Part shown: positions 24,047 through 37,352 of the stretch, piece after piece
Layout of the letters: every line of letters starts with the position of its first letter
How positions within the stretch are numbered: position 1 is the stretch's first letter
Source: Populus alba
Lineage: Eukaryota > Streptophyta > Magnoliopsida > Malpighiales > Salicaceae
Direction of reading: 5' to 3'
DNA length: 64,000 nt
Assembly: GCF_005239225.2 (NCBI RefSeq)
Contig: NC_133284.1
Coordinates: forward strand, 33,370,758 to 33,434,757
Program-made: the position numbers and the translations under genes
The notes under the pieces: generated by a model
Databases searched by the model: none
What the model was told of the DNA's origin: nothing
What the model saw: only the letters and a program-made list of their open reading frames with translations

Positions 24047-25046
24047 AGGCTCCGTTTGTTTGCAGGAAAGTGAATTCTGGGAAAAGTGAATTCCGGGAAA
24101 GTATTTTCCGATGTTTGGTAGTGTTATGGAAAATGAATTGAAAAACACTTTCCAGTGTTTAGTTATGTCATGGAAAATGAGCTGAAAAATAACTTATTAA
24201 TATTTTATTTTTCTCAAGTTTATTAAAATAATGAGGAATAAATCTTACAAATTAAAAAGTTGAATGAGAATGAAATTGAAAAAAAAAATATAATTTCATA
24301 AATTATCTCAAATAAAACAAATAATAATCAAAATAATAGGGATCAAATCTAACAAATTAAAAAAAAATAAAAAATGAAGAAATTAAAATAATAATAATCA
24401 ACATTTCATAAATTATTTCAAATAAAATAAGTAACAATCAAAAGAATGAGGATCAAATTTGATAAATAAAAAATTTCAATAAAAAAATGATAAGAAAAAA
24501 GCAAATAGCAATTATAAAAATAAGGACTAAAGTTAATATAAAAATAAAATTTTAAGAGATGAAATTGAAAAATAAATATTCAAAACAAAATATATATAGC
24601 AATCAAAAGTTTGAGGATCAAATTTGATATAATCAGCAAATAATAACATTTCTAAATTTTTCACAACTTCCGGAAAGTGTTTTCCCCTCAAATTTTTCAG
24701 GAAAACACTTTCCTGAAAACCAAGCCAAATTTTCTTTTTACTGGAAAGTGTTTTCCATTGACCAACTTTCCTACTGGCAAACAAACACAAGAAAGTTTGG
24801 AAAGTGCTTTCCCGGAAATCACTTTCCGGAAAACAAACACAAGCTTAAAGGAAAACACTTTCCTGAAAACCAAGTCAATTTTTTTTTTGACTAAAATTAA
24901 CTGGAAAGTGTTTTCCGTTGACCGGAAAGTATTTTTTGCTGACTAGAAATTGTTTTCCGTTGACTAACTTTTCTAATAATAAACAAATACAGGAAAGTTT
25001 GGAAAATAGTTTCCTGAAAACTACTTTATAGAAACAAACAAGGCCT
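24047..25046. mobile_element. hAT-like non-autonomous element with GGAAAGTG subterminal repeats
   Basis: Left end AGGCTCCGTTTGTTT (24047) and right end AAACAAACAAGGCCT (to 25046) are imperfect inverted repeats. Inside each end, GGAAAGTG / CACTTTCC and GGAAAACACTTTCC motifs occur many times on both strands, as in hAT subterminal regions bound by transposase. The middle (24200-24640) is AT-rich filler with a recurring GGATCAAAT phrase. The right end is present twice: AAACAAACACAAGCTT at 24833-24848 precedes a second copy of the terminal 180 bp. I found no clear 8-bp target duplication and no transposase gene. It ends 401 bp before the BUB3 ATG. Confidence 0.6.
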
Positions 25047-25447
25047 AAGCAAAGATTTAAAGAATGGAAACTGAGTTGTACAGCGCTGTATAAGCTGCGT
25101 ACTGATCTGTAGTTTTATCGAAGTTATAAATGGAATCAAACTCCGAAACAAAACGAAAGAAGCGGAAAAACATGGAAGATTGAAAACCGTGACGATCACT
25201 ATTGATCAATGCATCAGTAAGTAGATCACCGTTGCCTGCCCCAATCTTATTTTGAATTTAAAAATTCAAATCCCCCTCTCTCCTCCTCAAAATAATCCAA
25301 AAAAAAAAAAAAAAAACGGGTGAAAGTTAAGGTTTACCCTCCTCGCACTTTCAAATCTCCTTCCCCCTTTACTCTCCCTCAATACCCTAACACTCAGAAC
25401 ACCCGCTTTCTCACGCTCTTTTGAATATCCCTCCGTACAATCACGCG
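25047..25447 (+). promoter_or_regulatory. BUB3 upstream region and 5' leader
   Basis: From about 25200 the sequence turns pyrimidine-rich and balanced (CCCCCTCTCTCCTCCTC near 25271), as in plant leaders of housekeeping genes. ACCCTAAC at 25384-25391 resembles a telo-box core, common upstream of cell-cycle and translation genes. No clear TATA box. A 20-bp poly-A tract is at 25298-25316. Confidence 0.4.
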
Positions 25448-28400
25448 ATGACAGCTGTCATCCCGCCACCGTTCTCCGGCCGCGAACTCTCGAATCCACC
25501 AGCAGACGGTATCTCGAACCTTCGATTCTCCAATCACAGCGATCTCCTACTCGTCTCCTCGTGGGACAAGGTACGCCCTCACCAATCAAGTTACTCCCAA
25601 TCTTCAAATTTTACTGAATAACTCAATATCTGATTTTTATTTATTTATTGTAGACTGTGAGATTATACGACGCCAGTGCTAATGCTTTGAGAGGAGAGTT
25701 TTTGCACGGTGGTGCCGTGCTTGATTGCTGCTTCCACGACGATTCCTCTGGGTTCAGTGCCAGCGGGGACAATACCGTGCGACGGTTAGTTAGTTGATTT
25801 TCACTATCTTTTTTGTTTGGTTCTCGAGAAGGTATATTGAAGCAGATTTTATACTAAACTGCAAAATGTATGAATTTAGGAATTGGCTTTGAGTAGTATG
25901 TTATGGCAAGACTGTCTAGAGATTTTCTTTTTTAAATTGGTTTAGATTTTTTAATTTTGATTATTTAGGTTGGTTTTTAACCACGGGAAGGAGGATATTC
26001 TGGGAAGGCACGATGCACCTGTTCGCTGCATCGAGTACTCTTATGCAGCAGGTAGGTGTGCTTGAATTATGATTGTCTGAAAAGCTGTGTAATTTTGAAA
26101 GCGAGGTACTTCTGGTGTGTATAACTCGTTAGTGTTTGGTCTCATTGACACTCTCTCGTATGTCCAACTTGTGAGACAATCTGCCTCTAATTACCACTTG
26201 TTAGTGTTTGATCTTGTTGATGCATGTTTATATGTCCAGCTTGATCTGTTGTGCTTTAATGTTGTCTATTTGCATGGACTAAATGGTTTGCTTATTTGAT
26301 TATTGCTTTTTACTTGGATATCTTTGTCAGTAATGGTAAAGGTATATTTAGTAACAGGCCCTAGGGTTGCAAATGTGCAATCCCAAGTACGGCAATGCAC
26401 AAATGAGACCCTGAAACAGAAAAAACAGAATAATATTTGAAAATGCTAAAACCAGTCAATCAAAAGAAAAATAGGCTCGGAAGGTAAAAGATAAATAGTC
26501 AACACATGGGCAAAGCTTTAAAAATTATTTTAAGCTTTAAAGACAAGCAATTGTAGTTACTGGCTCTCTTGTGCTCATTGAACTTTTATTTTTCAGATGT
26601 TCAGCTATGTTAGTTGATTTGTTTATAGATGTCATGCTGCTAATGTGCTTGCCTTCGCTCTCTTGACTTGTAATGAGGTTGTAAAGAATTCCATCACTGA
26701 AATAATTATATAGAATACCGGGGAACAATTTCTCCTTATAAAAAGATTATGGCACATTCCTCTCTTTAATTATTGTTTTCCCATCTTTCCCCGACTACAG
26801 GGCAAGTAATCACTGGTAGCTGGGACAAAACACTGAAGTGCTGGGATCCCAGAGGAGCTAGTGGGCAAGAGCGCACTCTTGTTGGGACATATCCACAACC
26901 TGAGCGTGTTTACTCCCTGTCTCTTGTTGGAAATCGTTTAGTTGTAGCTACTGCAGGAAGACATGTTAATGTCTACGATCTGCGAAATATGTCTCTACCT
27001 GAGCAAAGGAGAGAATCGTCTCTGAAATATCAAACTCGATGTGTGCGGTGCTATCCCAATGGCACAGGTATTGATCATGACACTGAACTGACATCATTTT
27101 CACTGTCTTTGTTGCTACATTTTATGGTGGGTAAAATCATATGCTAGTTCTGCTGCCTCTCAATTACAAGCCATTCTGTTTGTGCTGCATTTAAGTTTGT
27201 TGGTGCAATGACTTGCTTGAATTGCTTTGTCATGAGGCTATTTTTATTTGCTTGTGTTTTGCTTTAGATCTCGAAAAATTCACTAAAACTGAAAGGTGTT
27301 CAAAGGAATCTTCTATATACTTGTATAGTTTAGTTTTATGTTCTGCTCTTCCATGAATAGCATCCTCTTGCTTCAAATAGCTCAGTTAGGTATATTATTG
27401 GCAGGGAAAGTGCCTTATACATGCAGTGATGATTTTCATCTATGTCATGAATTTTTATTGTGTTGGAGTTCTCTCATGGATGACTCTTCTTCACCTGAAT
27501 TACATGATGCAGGATATGCTCTCAGTTCTGTTGAAGGACGAGTTGCAATGGAATTTTTTGATCCTTCAGAGGCCAGTCAAGCAAAAAAGTACGGTTCCTT
27601 TTCCTCTATACCATGCAGCATAGTGCAAATTTGATTTGTCTTTTCCCTGATAGTCTTTACTTCTTTTTTTTTTTATGATTTTTCATGTCTTTAGGTTAGA
27701 TGACTGTAAATATCTGGTTGGAACACTTTTAATGTTGCATGATAGATGTTTAATTTACTCCTTTTCCATGCCAATTTCAGGCACTAATGGGTATTTTCAA
27801 AGAAATTTTGAAATTCATACGGTACATTACAATTAAACTTTTGGTTGTCCCCTATAGCTCGTCCTCTGTGGGAGAGACTGTGAGGTAGATTGTAGTCTGT
27901 CAACTTATCCGAGACTAGGTCAATCATGATATGAAATGTGTATAAAAGTGAATGTACCCTTCATTACAGAGTAAGAATCAATCCATGTGTCATGTCACTA
28001 ATGACTATGACTTGGTATATGGAAAAGTTGGTAGACTAAGCACCAAATTCAACTTTTGTGGGGTGAGCTTTTTGTACTTTCAGGTGGTGTGTACTCTATA
28101 TTCTCAAAAAATGCTGTGGTTTTCATGGTATCATTTTCAATGTGAATTCTCCATAATCTGGTGATGGTAGTATGCATGTGTGATTTGTATCAAGTTACCT
28201 AGTCATTATATGGATGCACTTAGGGTATAAGTTATAACTGTGTGAAAATGAAGGCAGCCCATGTATACTAACAAATAATATCCTTTATCTTTCATTCAAT
28301 GTATTTGATAGAGTTGAAACTTTGTGCAGATATGCGTTCAAGTGTCATCGAAAATCTGAGGCTGGAAGGGACATTGTCTATCCTGTAAATGCCATTGCTT

Positions 28401-29511
28401 TTCATCCTGTGTAAGTTTCTGAATACTCTTCATGCATTGAATTTGTGAGCTTTTGACAAAATAAAAAAGATAAACAAAGTTTAGATTTTCACCAAAGGTT
28501 GATTTTTATCATGTAATGCATGCTTTGTTTATTGTGCAGCATCTTGATTTATATTCTGTTTCTGTTCATGTTATGCTATGGTAACTTGCTCATGATAAAT
28601 GGCGTATCTTGCACTTGCTGTTTAAGGGCAGGGTTGACTACGCAAAAGTTGACTCTACCTTAAAATTGTATGAATAGATGGACTTCGAACCCAAACCACA
28701 ATATGATACATAAGACAGAAGCAAAATGAACATCAAAATCCATTCCATGTGCATTTTGAAGGTCTAGTGTAAGTTTAGCTGACATTCACAACTTTTTCCT
28801 AGCTGACAAGTTCTTATGCTAATTAGATGATTTTTTTTTATTTAGAGAGGAGCATTCATTCTGTTAGGATTCAGAAGCCCGTAACTAATATTTTTGCCTA
28901 ACATAATCTCATTGAAGACATCCAAGTAATTATGTCTTGATCAAGATGAAAGCTGGATTCTTTTCTCCATTTTTGAGCTTACAATGACTGAAGTTGATGT
29001 CTTGTTTGGCATGTAGTCATACTACTAGCCTGTTTCTCTTCTACTATTTTTTGGTCACTTATCTTACATCCAAGCTCAACTTGCAGCTATGGTACATTTG
29101 CAACTGGAGGTTGTGATGGTTTTGTGAATGTATGGGACGGGAACAACAAAAAGAGACTATATCAGGTGCATGTTTACAGAACATTTGACAGTGTTAATTT
29201 ACTTGTGGAAAGCTTATAGCTTGTTACAATTTTGCTCTTTTCAGTACTCAAAGTATCCATCGAGTGTTGCCGCACTTTCATTTAGCAGAGATGGTCGTCT
29301 GTTGGCTGTGGCATCAAGTTACACTTATGAAGAGGGAGATAAACCGTAAGAGTCATTCTAATCTTACCTCGCCATTTCTCTTTCCAATGTTTTTCTCTGA
29401 TTGTTGCATGTTCATCTTTCCAGCCATGAGCCAGATGCTATCTTTGTACGAAGTGTAAATGAAATAGAAGTGAAGCCAAAGCCGAAAGCTTACCCCAACC
29501 CACCAGCATAA
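25448..29511 (+). CDS. BUB3: Mitotic checkpoint WD40 protein BUB3 (342 aa, 9 exons)
   Basis: Exons 25448-25570, 25654-25784, 25969-26051, 26801-27067, 27513-27588, 28330-28410, 29087-29165, 29245-29345, 29424-29511; all GT-AG, phases close. BUB3 is a beta-propeller that binds BUB1/BUBR1-type kinases and phosphorylated kinetochore protein, delaying anaphase until chromosomes attach. Seen here: N-terminal [22 protein letters not shown]-like blades SSWDKTVRLYD (37-47), [11 protein letters not shown] (118-128) and [11 protein letters not shown] (261-271), and the C-terminus [12 protein letters not shown]. Length and sequence match plant BUB3.1/BUB3.2 (about 340 aa) almost throughout. The start is the ATG at 25448; upstream in-frame codons have no ATG. 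Intact and probably functional. Confidence 0.97.
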
Positions 29512-31060
29512 GTGAGCCCTTCTAAAACCACTGGTCTCTAGAATCTTGGATGTGCAATATCTCATGGTTTTCTAGGCGTTTTTGTTTCCTATGAAGCTTT
29601 CAAATCTTGATGTGTGCTAATGCTTAAATCAAGTTGGAACACCTTTTCGCTTCCAGTGACCCTGTAGTTTCATTTCTTTTTAAGTGATCGTGTAGGTCTG
29701 TGCTTAGAACTTTGGGTTCTGTAATTATTCATATATCTAGTCTCCTAGATATAACAATCATCATTATGCCAGAGTAGCAGCCAAGGAACAAGTTCTGTAT
29801 GATTATGTTGGATGTAATGTCTAGACAGCTCAGTTTCAATGAAATGATAATCCGAAGGTATTACCAATACAAACACAGTTAACTATTCCTTTCTTTTTAT
29901 GTTTTAAAAATATTTAAAAAAAATATTTAATTTTTTTTAAAATTAATATTTTTTTTGATATGTTTAAATTATTTTGATGTGATAATGTTAAAAATAATTT
30001 TTTTTAAAAAATATTATTTTAATATATTTTTAAATAAAAAATATTTTAAAAAATAATTACTACTTTAAATATAATTTAAATAGATTTTTAGTTGTGGAAT
30101 GCTCGTAAAATTAATGGCTTGGTTTTGTTGCCACTGATTTTAGAGATATATTTGTCATTTAAATGGAAAACACCAGTTATAAGCTCATCTCTCACCTACA
30201 TATTATACGTAAATATTTATATAAATTTTTTTATTTATATTTTTGAATATTTATATATAAAAAAAATATCAAAATACTTTCTATACCCATTTTTTCTTTA
30301 AAAAATATTTTACAACCCAGCACGGAACACATGTCAAATAAACAATTTTAAGTATGATGGGTAATATTCATAAGTGTAAATTGTATATCAATAATTATAT
30401 CTAAAAACCAAAACTAAAAAAAAGAACATTAATTGATTATTGTACATTTAATAACTTCTAAATTACTGCATACTTAAGCACACTACTTTATAAATTGAAC
30501 CTCACCTCTAATTAAAGAAAATGATCAATATTAATAAAATTCTTTGTACAAATTTATTAATTCCTAAAAATTTCTCAATTTATCTTTCCATTGTTTTCTT
30601 ATGTATACACAACTATAACCTTAAATGATGTAAAACATCCTTCTTAAGTTACTTGTAATGTTATCATACAATATTGGTACTTTTTATTTTTAATTATCAT
30701 GATTGTTGAAATTATAAAAACAAGAAAATACAAATGAATAATATTAAAATAAAAATAAAATTATATCAAAATTTACTATTGAAAGCATATAAATATCTAA
30801 ATCATTTATCCTAAATGAAATATAAATATAAAGAAACCCGGAACATAGATTCTATTTTCATTCGTACGTATCGTGCTTATATTTTAATATTTGATGATTT
30901 TTATTTTCTGAACGACCTGTAGTTCGAACCCCTTCAAAATATCCTTCTCAGAGAAGCCTTCTCGTCGTCTGCTTTTTCTTTAAACTAGCTTTCGCGTCAT
31001 CTGTTTATCTTCGTCCCCATCTCGTTCTTTCCACGCCTACACACACCTCGTTAGCTGATC
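29512..31060. other. BUB3-EMB506 intergenic region with one MITE
   Basis: 29512-29880 is the likely BUB3 3' UTR and flank. A copy of the AT-rich MITE (core AATTATTTTGATGTGATAATGTT) fills about 29890-30075. 30076-30840 is AT-rich with nothing recognised. From about 30900 the sequence becomes CT-rich, consistent with the EMB506 promoter and leader. Confidence 0.5.
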
Positions 31061-32662
31061 ATGGCGTTCGCCGGAGTTACAGTGACTTGTCATTCCAGTT
31101 ATCTACTCCCTCGATTCTCTTCTTTCAACTATTCTTCTATTCCCCTTTTAAGTTTTGGAAGATTCCCATTATTTATTTCTAAGGAATGCTTAAGAGTTAG
31201 TGCTTATGCGGCCGGGTCAAAATGGGCATCATCACCATCATCTCTGGAGACAAAACACGGAGTTTGGGAAGATCCTGATGATGGAAGCGGCAGTGATTAT
31301 GACCAAGAAGATGAAGAAGAAGCGAAAAAAAATGACTTGGATTTTGAGAGTAACCGGGAGGAAGAAAAGAATTCTGTCACAGCTACTTCCACTGTCACTA
31401 ACTCCACTACAGAAAATAACTACGAGGAGGATCTTGTCAAAGGTGGGGTTCACCGTTCCCTTCCCCCCTATTTTAATAGTGCAATGCTATCATTTTCTCA
31501 AGTGGAACTTCCTATTCCTTTAGGGATGAAATTTTTTTTTACCCTATGAATTTGACGTTGTTCTGTAACCACTGCAGAGGTTGAACAACTTTTGGGACCA
31601 GAAGAGAGAGCAATTTTCCAACAGAATGCATCTCCTAATCTCCGCAAAATATCAACTGTAACCTATGATGATAACGTTTTAGAGCTATTTTCCTGCTGAA
31701 ATATGTTTTTTTCTTTTTTCATTAAGAAGTAGCGTTTATATATTTTGACTTGCTGCCATTTGCTAAAGCATATGGGCTATGAGAAAAATAGTAGTAAACA
31801 TGCAAAATCTCCTTTCAGGCAAAATGGAATCCACTCCAGACCCTTGCTCTATCTGGACAGATAAAATTTATGGACAAGTTGCTTGATGATGGATTGGATA
31901 TTGATGACCAGGATAATGTGAGTTCATTCCTTTATTGTATTCTGTTTATAGCTTATACTTTGAGCATAAATCTTAAGTTGAAATTGTTGACATAGGATGG
32001 GTTCACGGCATTGCATAAGGCAATTATTGGCAAAAAGGAGGCTGTTATTAGTCATCTTTTAAGAAAAGGTGCTAGTCCACATATCAGAGATCGGGTGAGG
32101 TTAATATTTTGATTGTAGCAAGAGTTTTTTGCCCCTGTTTAATTTTGTTTGCATTTCTAAGGAAAACATTTGTTGCCATTTATTTATCCCTGTAATAGGA
32201 TGGTGCTAGCCCTCTGCACTATGCAGTTCAAGTTGGTGCAATGCAAACTGTAAAGTTGCTGATGAAATACGAGGTTGATGTCAATGCTGCGGATAATGTC
32301 AGTACAAGTTTCCAAATTTTTTCTGAACCCTTTGCTCAATTGATCATATTCTGGTCCCCAGAAATTTTATAACATTTCTTGCAGGAAGGATGGACTCCAT
32401 TGCACATTGCAGTCCAAAGCAGAAATAGAGATATAGTTAAAGTTTTGTTGGTCAATGGTGCAGATAAGACCAGAAGAACTAAGGTAAATGTTTGCAATTT
32501 TATATTTGAAGGGAAAATTGTTCCAAGGAATGCTGAATTGCTTTTTTTTTTTTTCAGGATGGAATAACACCCCTGGATCTTAGCTTATGCTTTGGCAAAG
32601 ACTTTAAGTCATTTGATATTGCGAAGTTACTGAAGGTTTTACCAGCTAACAGGGAATTATAA
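31061..32662 (+). CDS. EMB506: Chloroplast ankyrin-repeat protein, EMB506 type (320 aa, 7 exons)
   Basis: Exons 31061-31442, 31578-31657, 31819-31917, 31996-32094, 32199-32297, 32385-32483, 32558-32662. Residues 1 to about 50 are Ser/Phe-rich and almost without acids, a plastid transit peptide. An acidic linker follows (DPDDGSGSDYDQEDEEEAKK). Ankyrin repeats occupy 155-187, 188-220, 221-253, 254-286 and 287-320, with typical DGFTALHKA, DGASPLHYA, EGWTPLHIA and DGITPLDLS cores. Arabidopsis EMB506 (about 315 aa) is needed for chloroplast differentiation and embryo development and binds the related ankyrin protein AKRP. Length, acidic linker and repeat number favour EMB506 over AKRP (about 435 aa). 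Confidence 0.88.
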
Positions 32663-34021
32663 TGGATGCAGCAGCCTTGACAGTAAATACAAGCACAAGA
32701 CTATATGAAGCTGTTGTGCATTACAAGGGCATCGCCCATTTTTGTGTGTGCAGATTCTGAATGGGTTTGTTCATCTATCGTGTATGAGTTTTATTGGGGT
32801 TCAAAACTCCTCTGTGTTGTGCAAGAATGAACGGTGCTTAGTAAACCGTGTGACTTGCACGGTGAAGCCAATCAATCTTTGGGCAAAGTAGTTTTGCACC
32901 GAGGTGAAGAAGCCTGCTGAACAGGCTACAGCAAACAATCGATCTTTGGATGAATGTGTCCAGCACAGGTAATAATGCAAATGGATTTGTAAATGTCATG
33001 TCTCCCGGGGAAAAAATGCATAACAATAGCTTTCAGTACAATCTATTCATCATCATGATGGTTATGAGATGCATTGCAATCAGATCAACAAGAAGAAGGT
33101 TGAAGCCATAGGCTAGCCTAATTGTGAGGCATCAGCAACTTCTAAGAAATCTATATTCTGTGGATTTATTCTGTCGGCTATTGCCAAGTTTAAACTAGTT
33201 GCTCTATATAGTATTTTTCCTTAACGTCTTCTCCACCTTCAATAGCAGCAAAAATAGTCATGTTCTTCAAAAGACATGGCATTTTGGTTATATTTCTGGA
33301 ATTAGCAGAAGTGCAAATAAACAAGTGAATTCGAAGCTATCAATGACACAAACAGGTGTCAGCCTTTCTTTTGATTTCTTAAAGCTCAAACGGAGACATT
33401 GAATGATTGAAACATCAACCGATGAATTCAGTTGCTGTCGATGGATTAAAAGAGAGGAAATCATACTAAAGATGGTGATGCCTTTCCCTGAGCACTTCAT
33501 CAAGAGCAATCATAATGAAGTCCAAGCTCTCAAATCTCAACCAATCATGAGATGAAATGCAACCGTCACAAACTTGCCCTATGTAGTATTTGTAACCAGT
33601 TTTCCTGACAAACAATCAGATTTGGGATCTGCAGTTCAACACCAACTTAATTAAAGTGTCCTTGGAAAGTTTGTGACCCAAAACAGCTCCAGGTCTGGGT
33701 GTGAAAAATATTTCGTTCACACCCTGCACAAAAGAGAACTCATCTCTAGTTGAAAAGGCATAAATTCTCTCCCGGAGTTCAATAAGATCAAAACACAAAT
33801 ATGGAGTTGTTTGTATTACATTAATATTACGAACCAGTGGCGTATTGCTATACATGTAACTTTAACATAGCCCTTGCCCAAGATACACATTGTATACAGC
33901 ATTTTGAGATGAGCATACGGATCCAGAGCTATCTGGCCACACGGACCAGCACTGCCATCAACAAAAGCGTATCCTACCTTGGCAGTTGCCTCTGTATAAT
34001 CAGCTATACTATATTGTGTCA
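32663..34021. other. Tail-to-tail region between EMB506 and CLPR1
   Basis: Holds the 3' UTRs of two convergent genes and about 1 kb of unique-looking, only mildly AT-rich DNA. Short frames on both strands show no family resemblance. A small perfect hairpin AGCCTG/CAGGCT lies at 32911-32927. No transposon was recognised. Confidence 0.45.
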
Positions 34022-37000
34022 TCATCTAAAACCAGAGGGAGCTGCTCTTGGCCCAGCAGCTTGTGCCTTCATGGCTTTTGTTTGAGCAAGCAATGCATCA
34101 TAGTCCTGAACATCGAAGGCTTGTTGTCACTCAAATGCACATGAAATCAAACACAAAACAAAAGCCAAATGCAATGAAAAAATTACCCTTTTCTCAAATG
34201 CATCATCACTTGAGCTAAGTAGTTTGTCGGCAATCCCATAATCTATGGCTTCCTGAGCTTTGAGATATTTTGGTCGCTGGATGTCTTTAACAAGTTCTTC
34301 CTTCGGCTTTCCAGTTCCCTTTGCTAACAGCTCAATGTAATACTCAGTATTTGCATCCAATTCCTTGGCCTGAGAAAAAAGTTAGTTACGAAAATTGATG
34401 AAGGAAGAAAAAGGAAGGGAGAGTGTAGGGGAGAACCTTGATCCACATATCTACTGCAGCTCCGCTTGATCTGTTGACTTTAGGCAAATATAGTTTTGCT
34501 ACATTCCAGAATCAAATTATTAGAACCTCATGCTCAAAACCCTTTACATGACTTGAAAGAGGTTCCATAGGTTTGATCGAGCAATCAACAGGCTGCATGG
34601 GTTAGTCACTCATGCCAAGGCTATCAAAATAGTTCAGCAAAGCAAACAGGTACATGTTTTTCACAGGTTCTTTTATAAGAAATTAAGTTTATAAGGCTAC
34701 GAGAAGTTAGGAGATGGATTTGCTGGGTGGAAAACAGATTGTGCGCCTTCCTGTAGGACCACAAACTGTCAAATTGGTGATTAGGTCAAGCCACAAATGA
34801 CCAGTGATAAACACTCTCCCATAACTATCATACCACTTACCTGACATCCGGCAAAATTTTAGGTGATAGAACTTCACCCTATCAGTCATTCACTTGTTCT
34901 GACACATGTTCTTTTTCTCAAGAATGGTACTTAAGTAGCCATACAGTTAGAAGACATGATGTTGAATGGAATAATTTTAAACCATTCAAGTACAAATAGG
35001 TTCTCAAGTTATAAATAATTTTAAACACATTACTGCTCCCATAGCTCCAAATAGCAATTGCATTTTCCAAAACAAGTCGTGATAATCCTTTTAAACTTAA
35101 AGAGAAGTTTGGAGCATACTGGATGCGTTTGGCTGTAAAGCGCGATAACCCTTGGCTCCAAGAGATAGAAGCATTGCTGCTTGACCATATGCCACGCCAC
35201 AATTCACAGTATAGATAGTTGATTTGCAGTACTTCAGGCATATAGAAAGAGATGCACAGGATAAGTTTCAATTACATTAAACAATTGATGAAAGAATTAA
35301 CAAATAATTGAAAATATTGCATGCAGACATGCAACAAACACACATTTAATATTGCTCCATAGCATAAACTTAAAGGTGACAAAATAACTGAAAATCTTGT
35401 GTGCAGACACACAACAAACAGACACGCACACACAGATATTGGTGCATGAGCTAAAGAGATCTTATAGATTATGATACTTACAGACATGGTGTCTGCAATG
35501 GCATACGCTTCAGTTTCAGATCCAACAGTCTCCATCTTCTCATTCTAAACAGTAAGAAAAGAAATTAGGGAAAATGATTACACATATTCAACCACATGAA
35601 TGTGATTTCAGGCATAATTAGAACACAAGTTGATGGCTTATCTAGGGCGACACAAACAGGTTACCAGAAAATGAAAAGAAAAGAGGGGGGAATTCAAGTG
35701 CAAACCTGTGTCCCGGATGAGTTTATATATAGATAAATAGGCTTTGAAGGGTCATCATAATCCAAATACATGAATTGAGCAACAAGAAGCTCTGTGACAG
35801 CTGGCACAATCTATCAAGATGTTACAAGTCAGACAACCTGGCAAGATAGACTAACAATTCTAGTTGATATTGAGGATAGCAATAGCATATAAAAATAGTT
35901 GCTTACTGGCATTCCCAGGTAGCATATTCGAGCATCTAAGAGCAAAGAAGGTAAATCTGGTGGAGCAGATTCAGGTCTTCCATATCCTCTACCCCCTCCA
36001 CGGTACATGGTTACACTCATACTATATTTTGGAGGACCGTGATCCATCATGCCTGATAGACTATACATCCCTCCATGGTCCAGATAGTTCTTTCTAGATG
36101 AGATGCTTTCCTGTCAACAAAGGTAATGAAATGATTTAGTTTCTCAGATAAATTCGACTTCCAGCAAGCAATAAGAAAAATTACTGTTACGCAATCAATC
36201 AATACAAGATCATCTTGAAGCTAGAGAGGTGATCTCAAGGAGTGATTAAGAAGAAAGAACCTCTGTGACACTTCCTGACTGACGACGAACGGGATTATCT
36301 TCAGTCATGAACATGTCCATTTGTGAAGGAGTAAGACCATAAAGAGATGGAGGTAAATTTTTATAATTTTCCATCACTGCAGAGGATAAGATAAAAGAAA
36401 AATGGAAGTTAGAATTTGAAGCTTCCAAGTATCAAATTCGGAGCTGCTGGGAAATTAACAAGTCAAAGACACTAGAACCATTGCAGCTCTCAAATTCTAA
36501 TACAAAAGGCCACTTTGTATCCCATAAAACCAAAGAAAGATAAGTGTGCCGATAAGAACAGAGACTGCAGTTAAATGGCATGAACCTGAAGGTCTCAACT
36601 TGAATAATTAGGAGTCATCTCATTCAAAATAAGTGATCTGTATACTGCCGGCTTAACCTTAAAATCATTGAATCTCATCTCATCTCATAGCAATGCAATT
36701 ATGACTTATCGAGCTCATGGATGAGGGAAGATTGAAAGGCAGTCTCCGAATTATCAAGTAAATAAATGGCCAATGTTGCTGTCTTTTCCATTAAAGACTC
36801 TAAAACACAAACAATTCCATAAACAAGAAAAACCAAAAAGCTATTAATGATTCAAAAATATAAACAAGGGCACATTCCCATATTAAAAAAAAATCAATAA
36901 AGCTGGCAATAACAAACTAAATAAACAGAGCAGAGAGAGAGAGACCGACGTCCATCTTTGAGGTTTTCTTGTCTAAACTGGCTGGGAATATGATTCAGTG

Positions 37001-37172
37001 ACCTCCCAGAAGCAGTAGGGGACTTGCAAGAGCAGTGACATCTTTGTTTTCTTGGAGTGCTTAATAAAAAGAGTTTGGAGCATGGGAGAAAGGAGGATTT
37101 GTTTAACCGAGCAGAGGAACTGACCAATTCTGGGATTGGAGATGAGAGTGGAGATAGCAGAGAAGTCGCCAT
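34022..37172 (-). CDS. CLPR1: Plastid Clp protease non-catalytic subunit CLPR1 (383 aa, 9 exons)
   Basis: Exons in reading order: 37172-36950, 36376-36261, 36110-35907, 35810-35706, 35544-35482, 35231-35120, 34498-34437, 34369-34187, 34105-34022; all GT-AG with closed phases. The start is ATG 37172; two more upstream codons are open but lack ATG. Residues 1 to about 50 are a Ser-rich transit peptide. Core signatures: TMYRGGGRGYGRP, LLLDARICYLGMP, KVNRSSGAA and LDANTEYYIELLAKGTG, all CLPR1-specific. The ClpP triad is absent: by alignment the Ser site is G253 (in CGVAYGQAAML), the His site is Leu (KLYLP) and the Asp site is Pro (QRPKYL). In Arabidopsis CLPR1 (387 aa) sits in the ClpP1/R ring of the plastid Clp core. 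Confidence 0.96.
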
Positions 37173-37352
37173 ACTCAATGTGCACTGCAGACTGGAGCGA
37201 GTGATTACTGATTTCTCTTTGCTTGGAGAGAGCGGTGATAGTGAAGCTTGAGGTTTTGGTGCGTTTGGGTCTCGTTCTCTTTCTGTGTTTTTGTTCTTTA
37301 TTACTGGTTGGTTCTAGAGAGTGAAGAGTGAGTACGTATCTGAATTTGGGTT

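Noticed and set aside
24533..24946. Open frames on both strands within the hAT-like element.
   Set aside because: Created by the palindromic GGAAAGTG/CACTTTCC repeats; no transposase motif.
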